Shown in pieces: positions 1 through 7,951 of a stretch of DNA of 64,000 bases; within the stretch, counting starts at the first letter, position 1, and every line of letters starts with the position of its first letter. This DNA is from SUG2458 sp051872335 (GTDB lineage: Bacteria; Bacillota_I; Bacilli_A; RFN20; CAG-826): the NCBI GenBank assembly GCA_051872335.1, contig JBJEDT010000041.1, positions 1-64,000 of the forward strand. Reading direction: 5' to 3'. The notes below the pieces were generated by a model, which saw only the letters and a list, made by a program, of their open reading frames with translations, searched no databases and had not been told where the DNA came from. Made by a program: the position numbers and the translations under genes.

Positions 1-102
1 AAACCTACATTTTCTACCGATGATTTCCGACAATTCCATTATGATATTTACAATTATAAATATCAAAATAAAAAAACACATAGATACCTATTCTTTATAT
101 AA
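1..102 (+). CDS. C-terminal end of an unidentified protein (partial)
   Basis: Frame 1 is open from the first base to a TAA at 100-102 and encodes about 33 residues rich in Tyr, Asn, Lys and His (for example FRQFHYDIYNYK). The start lies outside the window. I do not recognise the family. Its neighbours downstream are immunity-like fragments, so it could be the end of a toxin or another immunity protein, but that is a guess from context only. Confidence 0.35.
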   Translation, partial: KPTFSTDDFRQFHYDIYNYKYQNKKTHRYLFFI

Positions 103-220
103 AGAATTAGCAAAATAATGAAACTAGAATTAACTAAAGAACAAATTGAAAAATGTAATAAGTTAATATCTCTAATAAATTAAATAGGTTAAAATATTGA
201 AGTAAAAGGATGTGAAAATC

Positions 221-669
221 ATGGTTGAAAAGCTACAAAATTGCTTGGAACAATTAGTTGGAAGTAAATTAAAAGATATAAAGTTAGTATGTCAAATGAT
301 AGTATTTGATTTTGGAAATGTTGGTATTCATTGTCAACAATTTACGAGAGTGAGTAAAAATGGTGATATTTTATTTACAACTTTAGATTATCAAAGTTGG
401 GATGAAAAAAAGATACTAACAATGATGAAAAATATTTTTTTGATAAATATAGAAATGAAATTATAAATGGTTTTGTTACAAAAGTAAGTTATAATAAACT
501 TAATGACTTAACAATTGTTTTTGATAATGGAGTGGTAGTAGAGTCGTTTGTTTCAAATGGATATAATCACTTTGTTGATGAAATAGAACAATGGAGATTA
601 TTAATCGATACCTCAGATGATGATTCTAAACATATTATTGTTTATAATAAGAGAGTGGATTTAGAATAG
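221..669 (+). pseudogene. frameshifted small immunity-like protein
   Basis: The start is ATG 221, preceded by AAAAGGA at 204-210 (the GTG at 212 is too close to that site). The frame stops at 464-466 after about 81 residues. The -1 frame continues without a stop from the run of seven A at 405-411 to TAG at 667-669, giving a coherent continuation (KYFFDKYRNEIINGF, then VVESFVSNGYNHFVDEIEQW). Together the two parts make one protein of about 148 residues. The size, acidic Trp/Asp-rich tail and position beside other such genes resemble polymorphic-toxin immunity proteins, but no named family was recognised. One A missing from a homopolymer explains the break; a sequencing error is equally possible. 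Confidence 0.5.
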
Positions 670-715
670 AAGCCAAAGGGATTTTTATACAATATTATGA
701 GGGGAGAGAGATTAA

Positions 716-1482
716 ATGAAAATAGAAATGATTGGGTATAATGATTCTAAAGCTATAGCAATATATGGAAATATTAAAATGATGCCATTTTTAATTGGTT
801 CGTTTGTTATTTCATGCTTATGTTTAATACCAACATTTTCATTCGAAATATATGAATTACTATATGTTTTTATTCTTCCTGTTTTTTTAATGCTTTTAAT
901 GATTTTTCAATATGTGGTGAATTGCTGTACAAAAGGATTTCTTAAAGGGATAAATACTAAGCATAAATTTTGTCTTGAAGATGGAAAATTATATAAAGTT
1001 GGAAAAGAAATAAAAAGCATATCAGATATTCGTTTGTATAGGTTCAAAAACTATATTTTTTAGAATTAAAAAAATCATATTATAGAATTTTGAATGAAGA
1101 CTACATATCTGGTTCTCGTGAAGAGTTTCTATCTCAATTAAGGTTTTATCCGCGACATTACATTGCTTTTATATTACCTGATAAGACAGAAGAAGAAATA
1201 GTTTCTTTGTTGTTTAAAGAAATTAAAATAGAAGGGAAAGAACGTTTATTCTATTCCCAAAATAAAATGCGAATAATTTATATTTATAAGAATAATGTTG
1301 GAAGCTATTCTATTGGGCGAGAGAAACTTATTATTTCAGATGATGAAGAGAGAAATTTTTCTAGAAGATATGGATATTGGGAGCCTGATTGGAATGATCC
1401 ATCAATTTCATATTATGGTACAATTGAGGAAGCACTTGCGGGAATAGCAAATGAAATATCTAATTATATTGAATTGAAATAA
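716..1482 (+). pseudogene. frameshifted membrane/PH-like protein with immunity-like C-terminus
   Basis: The ATG at 716 follows GGGGAGAG. The first frame (115 residues) has two hydrophobic segments at about 20-42 and 45-68, followed by a beta-rich cytoplasmic part that resembles YcxB-type bacterial PH domains. It stops at 1061-1063. The -1 frame continues smoothly from the six-T run at 1056-1061 (LELKKSYYRILNEDY) to TAA at 1480-1482. The C-terminal 70 residues contain RYGYWEPDW and an EEALAGIANEI helix, as in small immunity proteins. I read this as one gene broken by a 1-nt homopolymer change, possibly a fusion of two modules. Family assignment is weak. Confidence 0.45.
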
Positions 1483-1518
1483 TAATACATGCTTATTTGA
1501 GTACTTTGAGGTAATTAT

Positions 1519-2316
1519 ATGTTTGAAAATATAAAGATTATTAATGAATGTAAAAAAATACTTAAGAAACATAATATTAAATATGATGAAGACTTTAGAA
1601 TATACAAAAAATTAGGATTTATTCATTGTCAAGTTGATGATTGGAGAGGACATATTGAAGTCGATGGTTTTCCAGTTTTGTCATCTAAAACTGCAATTGC
1701 TATTATAGTAGAATCATGTGCTTTTAAGTATTTTTTAGAAGAAGAAAAAAACAAAAGAGCAATGTTAAAAAATCATTATCCATTAGAGTATGGAGAATAT
1801 GAACCAAGGAAATATTTATTTGAAAACACATTGAATGTTCTTAAAGATTTTAATGAACAATATTATAATAAAGCTATAAATAAATATATTAAGTATTTAA
1901 ACTTAAATAAAACAAACAAGCAAAAATGGTTATTTGACAAAAAAACTGGATTATTTGAAATGTCACAAACTATAACATTTTCTGCTGTATTAATAAATAA
2001 GTCTAGCTCATTTGTTCAAATATATAATCAAGATCCTTGTGGTGGTAGACTAGGTGATAACTTTTATACTTTTCTTTCACAAGATTCGAATGAACAGTTC
2101 TCTACATTTGTCTTTACAAATACCGGTGATGATAGGTTTTATTTATATGTATATAATCCTAAACATATAGATTATTCAGATAGCTATATTATGATAAATA
2201 AAGCTGACAAAGTAGTATGGACTTATTTTTTGAATGATAATAAAAAAAGTAAACAAGAGAGGGTTTTTATTTTTGATGGTTCAACTCTAAATATTACGGG
2301 TGAAATCAATATTTAA
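1519..2316 (+). CDS. hypothetical protein, 265 aa
   Basis: The ATG at 1519 follows TTTGAGGTAATTAT. No signal peptide or membrane segment is visible. The N-terminal 125 residues are helical and charged. The C-terminal half is beta-rich with many aromatic residues (FYTFLSQDS, FYLYVYNP). I do not recognise the family. It stands in the same direction as the immunity-like fragments upstream and the CPCC protein downstream, and could belong to the same toxin-immunity neighbourhood. That is inference from position. Confidence 0.55.
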   Translation: MFENIKIINECKKILKKHNIKYDEDFRIYKKLGFIHCQVDDWRGHIEVDGFPVLSSKTAIAIIVESCAFKYFLEEEKNKRAMLKNHYPLEYGEYEPRKYLFENTLNVLKDFNEQYYNKAINKYIKYLNLNKTNKQKWLFDKKTGLFEMSQTITFSAVLINKSSSFVQIYNQDPCGGRLGDNFYTFLSQDSNEQFSTFVFTNTGDDRFYLYVYNPKHIDYSDSYIMINKADKVVWTYFLNDNKKSKQERVFIFDGSTLNITGEINI

Positions 2317-2453
2317 TATAGATTGTAGTTACTCCAATTGGATGAAAACTATTGATAAACAAAAGCTTATGTTTACTTTAACATTTACATTTGAGTATTG
2401 ATAAAGATTAATAAATGGTAGAATTGCTCTAATGAATGAAGGAGGATAATAAT

Positions 2454-3350
2454 TTGAAATATATAAAATATCCGTTTTATGATAGTATTATTAAAAAAGA
2501 AAGTAAGTTTCGTTTTAAAAATCTTGATAAAGAAGCGAGAAGAAATGTTAGGATAAATAATATATTTACATGTTTTATTATTACATTATATGTTATATTG
2601 GTAGTTTCGTTTATCTTACTTATTAAATATTTGCTTAGAATTATTGAAAATAAATTATTTGAAACATTGATGATGATTGGTATGGTTTTAGCTACAATAG
2701 TTGTTCCTGTTGTGATAATTGTTTTAGCAATAAAACTAATAGGTAAATATATTCCTTCTTCAGCTATAGGTGAGTTATCATTACAAAATATTCAAGATAT
2801 TACAAAACCATTAAAAAAATATTATAGGGTATCCGGACCTTCTATTGTGACTAAATGCTATAACTGTACGAATGAATCGTTCACTAATAAGGATGTTATA
2901 ATTTTTCTTTATAATGGCAAAATAAGAATTGTTTTAGATTTCAATCATACAATAAAAGACTTTGGATGTTACGAAATTGAACATAAAGAAATGACAACAT
3001 CATACGTTGTTGAAGAAGGGAAAATTAAAACTTTATTAAAAACTGAGAATATTGAATTCTATTTAGGCAAAAAAGCAAAAGCTTTTATAAGAAAATGTTT
3101 TGCTTTATCAAAATGCCCTTGTTGTGGTTATTATACTTTTATAGAAATAGAAAGAGGAAATTATGATATATGTCCTGTATGCTTTTGGGAAGATGATATT
3201 GTACAAGAAAAGAATCCAAATTATGATGGAGGAGCAAATAGAGTATCTTTAGTAACAGCTAGGAGTAATTTCAAAAAATATGGGGCTTGTGAAAAAGAAA
3301 TGGTTAAGTATTGTAGACCACCTAAGGAAAACGAAAAAAAGAATATATAA
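2454..3350 (+). CDS. membrane protein with C-terminal CPCC zinc-binding domain
   Basis: The start is TTG 2454, not the in-frame ATG at 2436, because the perfect AAGGAGG site at 2439-2445 overlaps that ATG and sits 8 nt before the TTG. The protein has about 298 residues. Two hydrophobic segments lie at about 35-60 and 70-97, followed by a soluble region. The last 80 residues carry the cysteine-rich CPCC domain: CPCCGYYTF, then CPVCFWEDD, an NYDGGANRVSL stretch and a terminal CRPP. These four cysteines form a zinc-ribbon-like site in that family, which is common in toxin-immunity loci. The stop abuts repeat copy A. Confidence 0.7.
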   Translation: MKYIKYPFYDSIIKKESKFRFKNLDKEARRNVRINNIFTCFIITLYVILVVSFILLIKYLLRIIENKLFETLMMIGMVLATIVVPVVIIVLAIKLIGKYIPSSAIGELSLQNIQDITKPLKKYYRVSGPSIVTKCYNCTNESFTNKDVIIFLYNGKIRIVLDFNHTIKDFGCYEIEHKEMTTSYVVEEGKIKTLLKTENIEFYLGKKAKAFIRKCFALSKCPCCGYYTFIEIERGNYDICPVCFWEDDIVQEKNPNYDGGANRVSLVTARSNFKKYGACEKEMVKYCRPPKENEKKNI

Positions 3351-3353
3351 TTC

Positions 3354-3525
3354 TTGTTAGTAGTTTTCTATATTAAATTAAATTGAGTGCAAGGATTAAT
3401 AGCACAATAGGGGATGTGCAAAATATCTCTAGGGGTGTTCACTTTTTTGTTAGGGGTGTGCAAAAAAAGGCCAATTTGCACACTGTATCAAAAAGGTCTA
3501 ACATTCACATATTGAATGAAATATC
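3354..3525 (+). repeat. intergenic repeat element, copy A (iterated 21-22 bp motif)
   Basis: About 170 bp matching 9811-9980. Both begin TTGTTAGTAGTTTTCTAT and share AAATTAAAT.GAG.GCAAGGATTAATA. Inside are three iterations of a GGGGTGTGCA-like motif at 3410, 3432 and 3453, that is 21-22 bp apart. A perfect 9-bp inverted repeat, GTGTGCAAA (3456-3464) and TTTGCACAC (3475-3483), follows. No T-tract follows, so it is not a normal terminator. The rest of the gap from 3526 to 3737 holds nothing I can name. Confidence 0.7.
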
Positions 3526-3737
3526 CCCCCAAATTTTACCCAAATATGGTAAGATGATATGGAGGATTTTTTATATAAAACTAACTCGTAAGCGTAAATG
3601 ATTTCCAGACTCAAACTATCGAACGCTTTGAAATATCCTCTTAGGTAGGAAAGTTTTTTATGCAAAGAAATGTATATAATGAAAGTACTCTTTTATAAGT
3701 AATGAATAGTCTTTATCAAAAAAGGTGGTATGTTATT

Positions 3738-4793
3738 ATGAGTATAATGGAAGAACAAGAACTAAAAAATAAATATCTTCTTGTTACTGAAGAATTTGAA
3801 GGCTTGCAAATTGTTAAATTGACCACAGATAATATAGCTAGAGTTGAAGCTATGATTATGACAGATTCTGGATATGCTAAATCTGGTGATATTAATGCTG
3901 GACCTACATACAAGAAGAATGGTGAAGAAAAATATTCTGGCTCAACAGCATATTGGATGACAAAACTAAAATATGCTCTTGAAAATAATTGTGATGATGA
4001 TTTAAGAACTATTATAAGCCATGCTGTTAATGCTATTGATAAAGAAAACAGTACTCATATTAATTCAGATGGCGTTGGAAGAAAACAACTTACAAATAGA
4101 ATCTTGGCAAAAGTAAAATCATTAAAAGAAATATTGTTAAATGTAGATAGTGGATTAAAATTCATAGATGAAATTGCAACTATTACTAGTGACGTAGATG
4201 CTAAACATAAAGCTAGAACTAATTTATCTTTTGCTAGTAAATTTGCTCATTATGCTTGCTTTTACTTGTTTGATGAAGATGATCCAAGAAGAGATAACTT
4301 TTCCATTTATGACAATGTATTAAACAAAGCGCTTCCTATCTACATAAAAAAATATAATCTTGATGGATATAATCCGAATAGCTATTTAAGTTACTATAAG
4401 TGCATTGGTGAGATTATTAAAGCTTGTGGAGAAGATTTATCAAGAAATGTATTTGACCATTTGATTTGGTATTATTACAAGGCAAGACTTAATTCGATAA
4501 AACTGAATAAAGTGAAAAATACTGCCGCTAAAACAAGAGAAAAATCATCTACTTGCTTTAATACTGCTGATATTTATGAATATATCTTATCAATTAAAGA
4601 AAAAGAGAAGAATCAAGGTAAATGTGAGATTACATTAATTGCTAGAGATATAGCACGCTATTTTGGTAGATATGATAGAATGGTTTCTATTTGTAGTGCT
4701 ATGAGAAAAGCTATGAATCCAGGAGATGTTATAGTTTATACTCCACCAAAAGGAAACTCTACTACATTGGAGATAAAATATTACTTAAAATAG
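3738..4793 (+). CDS. OGG/HhH-glycosylase-like hypothetical protein
   Basis: The ATG at 3738 lies 9 nt after GGTGG (3724-3728), giving 351 residues; an upstream in-frame ATG at 3702 has no ribosome site. The middle of the protein has the pattern SFASKFAHYACF followed by FSIYDNVLNKALPIYI. That pattern resembles the 8-oxoguanine-glycosylase-like (OGG-like) helical proteins of bacteria, in which a chain of helices ends in a 'fixed crop, YDS' segment. The C-terminal 70 residues (ITLIARDIARYFGRYDRMVSIC) look like a winged helix. No catalytic Lys/Asp pair could be assigned. The function is unknown. Copy B of the iterated repeat begins on its stop codon. Confidence 0.55.
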   Translation: MSIMEEQELKNKYLLVTEEFEGLQIVKLTTDNIARVEAMIMTDSGYAKSGDINAGPTYKKNGEEKYSGSTAYWMTKLKYALENNCDDDLRTIISHAVNAIDKENSTHINSDGVGRKQLTNRILAKVKSLKEILLNVDSGLKFIDEIATITSDVDAKHKARTNLSFASKFAHYACFYLFDEDDPRRDNFSIYDNVLNKALPIYIKKYNLDGYNPNSYLSYYKCIGEIIKACGEDLSRNVFDHLIWYYYKARLNSIKLNKVKNTAAKTREKSSTCFNTADIYEYILSIKEKEKNQGKCEITLIARDIARYFGRYDRMVSICSAMRKAMNPGDVIVYTPPKGNSTTLEIKYYLK

Positions 4794-4870
4794 GTATGCC
4801 AAAATTCCAAAAGGTATGCCAAGAAATTTAGGGATATGCCAAATTGTATTAAAATTACTCTAATAACACA
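4792..4870 (+). repeat. iterated 20-bp repeat element, copy B
   Basis: GGTATGCC-like units begin at 4792, 4812 and 4832, exactly 20 bp apart; the first overlaps the TAG stop of the preceding gene. They are followed by a 30-bp block (4841-4870, AAATTGTATTAAAATTACTC then TAATAACACA) that recurs at 7047-7076 with two mismatches. Confidence 0.65.
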
Positions 4871-4888
4871 TATTGTATAATTTAGGTG

Positions 4889-4915
4889 ATACGTATAATC
4901 GTATTGCTTTTTTTT
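4889..4915 (+). terminator. weak hairpin with T-tract
   Basis: ATACG (4889-4893) pairs with CGTAT (4900-4904) and is followed by eight T at 4908-4915. The 5-bp stem is weak. It would end transcription from the gene ending at 4793. The 4916-5180 stretch beyond it shows nothing else that I can name. Confidence 0.35.
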
Positions 4916-5181
4916 CTTACTCATATAGCATTTTTAACTTATTTAAATATGTTAACGATTTGAAATGATGGTCAATTTGCATTTTTAGTTCTTTCGATTA
5001 TTTGCCTAACGGACAGAGTGAAGAAAGTATGACCCTAAAAGGAAATGATTTAAAAATATTTTCTTAATTTATATTATTTGAATAAATATTACTGTTTTCA
5101 TGTAAATGGCAGAAGCTTTATTATTAATAGAATTAAATATTTTTTCTATTATTATAATTATATTTGCTGATGTAACACTTC

Positions 5182-5210
5182 TTGATTTTAGGGAACATTA
5201 TATATATAAT
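5182..5210 (+). promoter_or_regulatory. promoter of the Fic-like gene
   Basis: TTGATT (5182-5187), a 17-bp spacer, then TATAAT (5205-5210). The inverted repeat described next brackets its core, so it is probably repressed by a DNA-binding protein. Confidence 0.6.
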
Positions 5211-5231
5211 TAAATTAAATAAGTTCCCTAA
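5188..5231 (+). promoter_or_regulatory. inverted repeat flanking promoter core and ribosome site
   Basis: TTAGGGAAC (5188-5196) and GTTCCCTAA (5223-5231) are perfect 9-bp arms separated by 26 AT-rich bases. The left arm starts immediately after the -35. The right arm runs into the AAGGAGG ribosome site (5230-5236). It could be an operator pair or an RNA hairpin that hides the ribosome site. Confidence 0.55.
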
Positions 5232-5241
5232 GGAGGTAATT

Positions 5242-6183
5242 ATGGAAAATAATTTTGTAAAAATTCAAGAATTATTAAATCGACGTGCAGAATTTCAAAC
5301 TCGATTAAATTTTTTTCCTTATGATGGTACACCCGAAGTTAAAACTATTTCAGGGAAAAGATATTTATATGTTCGCAAAAGAGAATTAGATAAAATTAAA
5401 TCCACATATGTAGGAGAATATTCTGAAGAACTATATAATGTTTTATTAAAGAATAATGTCGAAGCAAAATCTATTAGAAAAGAAATAAGACATATTGATA
5501 AAGAATTAGCTTTACTAGGTTATAAAGATGAGAAATTATCTGAAAGGGTAATACTAAATTTAGAATTTGCTCGTTCTAATATGAAAAAAATCATTTATGA
5601 TCAGGCTGTTTTAGAAGGTATAGCAACTACTTTTCCAGACACTGAAACTATATTAGAAAATGGTGTCGTAAAAAATGCTAAAGCAGAAGATATTCAAAAA
5701 ATTATTAACCTTAAACATGCTTGGCAATTTATTTTAGATAAGGATGTCATTCAATCACGTAGTGACTATTATTTAGCTTCCTATATTGCTAAATTAGTTA
5801 ATGAGGGTTTATTAGCTATTCCAAATGGTGGGCAAATAAGAGGTATTCCTGTTACAATTGGCGGTTCAACTTATATTCCTCCTATACCTTCGGAATATAT
5901 TGTTAAACAAAATATTATTGATTTATTAGATTCTGACCTAGAAGATATTGATAAAGCAATTGAACTATGCTTATATGTTATGAAAACTCAAATATATAAC
6001 GATGGTAATAAACGAACAGCTATTGTTTATGCAAATCATTATTTAATTTCTAAAGGGCAAGGTTTGTTAGTGATTGATTATAATAAAATAAGTGATTTTA
6101 AAAAACTCCTTGTTTCTTATTATGAAGATAAAGATTTAGTTTCAATAAAAAAGTTTTTAAAGGAATGTTGGATGAAATTTTAA
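5242..6183 (+). CDS. Fic/DOC-fold protein lacking the catalytic histidine
   Basis: The start is ATG 5242, five bases after AAGGAGG; the longer reading from 5182 begins inside the -35 element. The protein has 313 residues. An N-terminal helical part contains VLEGIATT, the position where many Fic proteins carry the inhibitory S/T-xxx-EG helix. The Fic core QIYNDGNKRTAI is at residues 250-261. The usual HPFxDGNKR begins with His, which acts as the base in AMP transfer; here it is Gln250. The Asp254-Gly-Asn-Lys-Arg258 nucleotide-binding part is intact. Gln-type members (Q[IL]FxDGNKRT) are a recurring subfamily. The activity is uncertain, and it may be a toxin, a pseudo-enzyme or a regulator. It is followed 152 nt later by a nucleotidyltransferase gene. 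Confidence 0.8.
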   Translation: MENNFVKIQELLNRRAEFQTRLNFFPYDGTPEVKTISGKRYLYVRKRELDKIKSTYVGEYSEELYNVLLKNNVEAKSIRKEIRHIDKELALLGYKDEKLSERVILNLEFARSNMKKIIYDQAVLEGIATTFPDTETILENGVVKNAKAEDIQKIINLKHAWQFILDKDVIQSRSDYYLASYIAKLVNEGLLAIPNGGQIRGIPVTIGGSTYIPPIPSEYIVKQNIIDLLDSDLEDIDKAIELCLYVMKTQIYNDGNKRTAIVYANHYLISKGQGLLVIDYNKISDFKKLLVSYYEDKDLVSIKKFLKECWMKF

Positions 6184-6335
6184 ACCATTTTCTGACTTGG
6201 TTGTTCACTTCATCAGAAGTGGTGGAAATTTTTGTTTCTGGGTTGTAATTTTATGAATTTTTGATAAAATATAATGATTTAGAAAAGACATTTATTTCTA
6301 GATGGGTGGCATGGGCGAAGAAGGAGATTTTTTAT

Positions 6336-7007
6336 ATGTTTGAATTTGTAACAAAAAAAGAATATGCACCTATCCGTGAAGAGATAGAGGCAATCATCAA
6401 GAGGGTTCAAAAGATTTTAAAAGAAGACGATTCTGATCAAACCTTCCAATTCCATTTAATCGGTAGTGGTGGAAGACATTTAATTACAAGAATCAAAGGT
6501 GGCAATGCTGGATATGACTTTGACTATAATCTTGTAATGAATAAGAATTTTTCGTGGAAACCAACTATCCGTCAATCATTCTTTGATGCGTTTCAACAAG
6601 CAATTAAAAGTACTAGATTTACAATAGTTGAAAATTCAACATCAGTTATCACCATTAAGCAAGTAGATAAGAAAAATAAAAAAGTTATTGTGGGCTGTGA
6701 CTTTAGTGTTGTTTTCTATCCTGATGATGATAAGTCAGGATACTACAAATATGCTAGATTCAATAAAGGGCAACAAAACTACACTTGGGAGATCAGAAAC
6801 GTATCACGCTTTAACAACCATCATCTTAATTGGTTAAAAGATAACTATAACGGCATCTGGAATGATATCAAGGAAGAATACCTAAAGTTAAAGAATAACA
6901 ATCCACAGGGAAAGCATTCATTTGTCTTGTTCCACGAGTCAATAAATAATATTTATAACCAATGCCAACAAGAAGAATCTTATGATGATGAAAATGATAA
7001 TTATTGA
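6336..7007 (+). CDS. pol-beta-superfamily nucleotidyltransferase
   Basis: The ATG at 6336 lies 9 nt after AAGGAG (6321-6326), giving 223 residues; an in-frame start at 6261 has no ribosome site. The signature is complete: GSGGR at 43-47, then DFD at 61-63 and a third carboxylate in CDFSVVF (Asp122). These are the glycine turn and three metal-binding aspartates of minimal nucleotidyltransferases, cGAS/DncV-like enzymes and tRNA-type NTases. No accessory domain or membrane segment is seen, and the C-terminus is acidic. The substrate is unknown. Being beside a Fic-fold gene suggests a toxin/antitoxin or defence role, which is inference. Copy C of the repeat element follows the stop. Confidence 0.65.
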   Translation: MFEFVTKKEYAPIREEIEAIIKRVQKILKEDDSDQTFQFHLIGSGGRHLITRIKGGNAGYDFDYNLVMNKNFSWKPTIRQSFFDAFQQAIKSTRFTIVENSTSVITIKQVDKKNKKVIVGCDFSVVFYPDDDKSGYYKYARFNKGQQNYTWEIRNVSRFNNHHLNWLKDNYNGIWNDIKEEYLKLKNNNPQGKHSFVLFHESINNIYNQCQQEESYDDENDNY

Positions 7008-7016
7008 GATTGAATA

Positions 7017-7076
7017 GTGGTAAGCCAAATTTTTTATGGTTATGTCAAATTGTATTAAAATCACTTTAATAACACA
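7017..7076 (+). repeat. iterated repeat element, copy C
   Basis: GGTAAGCC (7019-7026) and GGTTATGTC (7038-7046) are spaced 19-20 bp. They are followed by the same 30-bp block as copy B (AAATTGTATTAAAATCACTT then TAATAACACA). As with copy B, the element starts right after a stop codon. Confidence 0.6.
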
Positions 7077-7140
7077 AATGTGATTTATCTCCTATTTGAA
7101 TCGCAAAATGTGAAAGTCTAGATAGGCTTATATAATTAAT

Positions 7141-7167
7141 GCTAGTGAATTTTTCACTAGCTTTTTT
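7141..7167 (+). terminator. strong intrinsic terminator
   Basis: GCTAGTGAA (7141-7149) pairs with TTCACTAGC (7153-7161) around a TTT loop and is followed by six T (7162-7167). It ends the Fic/nucleotidyltransferase unit. The remaining 7168-7270 shows no feature. Confidence 0.85.
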
Positions 7168-7270
7168 GTATTAATTATTATTACAAATAAGTTATAAATT
7201 ATCTTAAGGGTGTGTAAGAAGAAAGAGCAAAAATGACTTGTAGTTATTACTAAATATATTAAATATATCT

Positions 7271-7831
7271 TTAGTTATCCCAAGTACAAGCTTTTCTTGC
7301 TAAGGAAAGAATTAATTCTGCTTCCTTTTCAGGACTAACACGATTTGCATCATTTAACCAATCCTGTAGAATTTTATAACTTCCATAAATGGAAAAAGAA
7401 ATAATGGTTGATTTTATTTTAGCATCATAAATGTTTGATAATGATTGATTTAGCATTACCTCTATTTTTGGTAGCATAAACAAATGCTCTGCAAAATTAT
7501 TTTCAACATTATTATTTATAAGCATTTTTGAGAGTTCTAAATTATTTTGCATAAATTGTAGTACTAGTGATACTTTGCATTTAACACTATCTTTGTTTTC
7601 TATGTTAGCTTCTTCTAAAGTATTGGCAATTTCTTCAAGATAGTTTTTTTCTATTTCAGATAATACATCATATTGGCTGCCATAATGATTATAAAAAGTA
7701 GTTCTATTTATACCAGCTTTGTCACATAATTCACGAATAGTAATTTGATGTATATTATTTTTTTTTAAAAGCTCCAAAAATGCAGTATATATTAATTCTT
7801 TTGTTATTCTAATTCTTTGATTATTTTTCAT
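7271..7831 (-). CDS. TetR/AcrR-family transcriptional regulator
   Basis: The protein has 186 residues and its ATG is at 7831, with an AAAGGAAAGAG site upstream. The N-terminal helix-turn-helix is typical: ITIRELCDKAGINRTTFYNHY at about 29-49. The rest is helical and would bind an unknown ligand. The gene is divergent from the TSUP-type permease at 7952. A perfect inverted repeat lies in the spacer of that gene's promoter, so it probably represses both itself and the permease. Confidence 0.9.
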   Translation of the reverse strand: MKNNQRIRITKELIYTAFLELLKKNNIHQITIRELCDKAGINRTTFYNHYGSQYDVLSEIEKNYLEEIANTLEEANIENKDSVKCKVSLVLQFMQNNLELSKMLINNNVENNFAEHLFMLPKIEVMLNQSLSNIYDAKIKSTIISFSIYGSYKILQDWLNDANRVSPEKEAELILSLARKACTWDN

Positions 7832-7886
7832 ATTATTCTCTTTCCTTTTAACTTATTAATTTCAACACTTTTAAATCATCTGTTGG

Positions 7887-7915
7887 TTGTAAAATCAACA
7901 CTTGTTGATTATAAT
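7887..7915 (+). promoter_or_regulatory. promoter with embedded TetR-type operator
   Basis: TTGTAA (7887-7892), 17 bp, then TATAAT (7910-7915) drive the permease gene. The spacer is almost exactly filled by the perfect 8+2+8 inverted repeat AATCAACACTTGTTGATT (7893-7910). On the other strand TTGATT (7898-7893) and TTTAAA (7875-7870), also 17 bp apart, could be the regulator's own promoter. One bound dimer would then block both directions. Confidence 0.75.
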
Positions 7916-7951
7916 TTAATTGAAAACATTATGTTTGTCAAGGAGTTTAGC

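Noticed and set aside
118..183. 21-codon open frame starting ATG 118
   Set aside because: Too short and without a ribosome site; it lies in the same frame just after the partial ORF and is probably read-through sequence.
406..412. A AAA AAG as proof of programmed -1 frameshifting
   Set aside because: No downstream hairpin was seen and the second broken gene lacks an in-register slippery site, so decay or sequence error is the simpler reading.
3383..3601. Open frame of 72 codons inside the gap after the CPCC gene
   Set aside because: It has no ribosome site, its codons run through repeat copy A, and the matching part in copy D is not open in the same frame.
4800..5180. Possible tRNA or small RNA gene in the gap
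   Set aside because: No cloverleaf, T-loop or G+C-rich structured segment could be found, only AT-rich sequence and a weak hairpin.
5182..5241. Longer N-terminus for the Fic-like protein
   Set aside because: These codons include the -35, the -10 and the AAGGAGG site; ATG 5242 fits the ribosome site.
7817..7951. Longer N-terminus for the TSUP fusion protein
   Set aside because: The stretch holds the TetR operator and both promoters, and AAGGAG fits ATG 7952.
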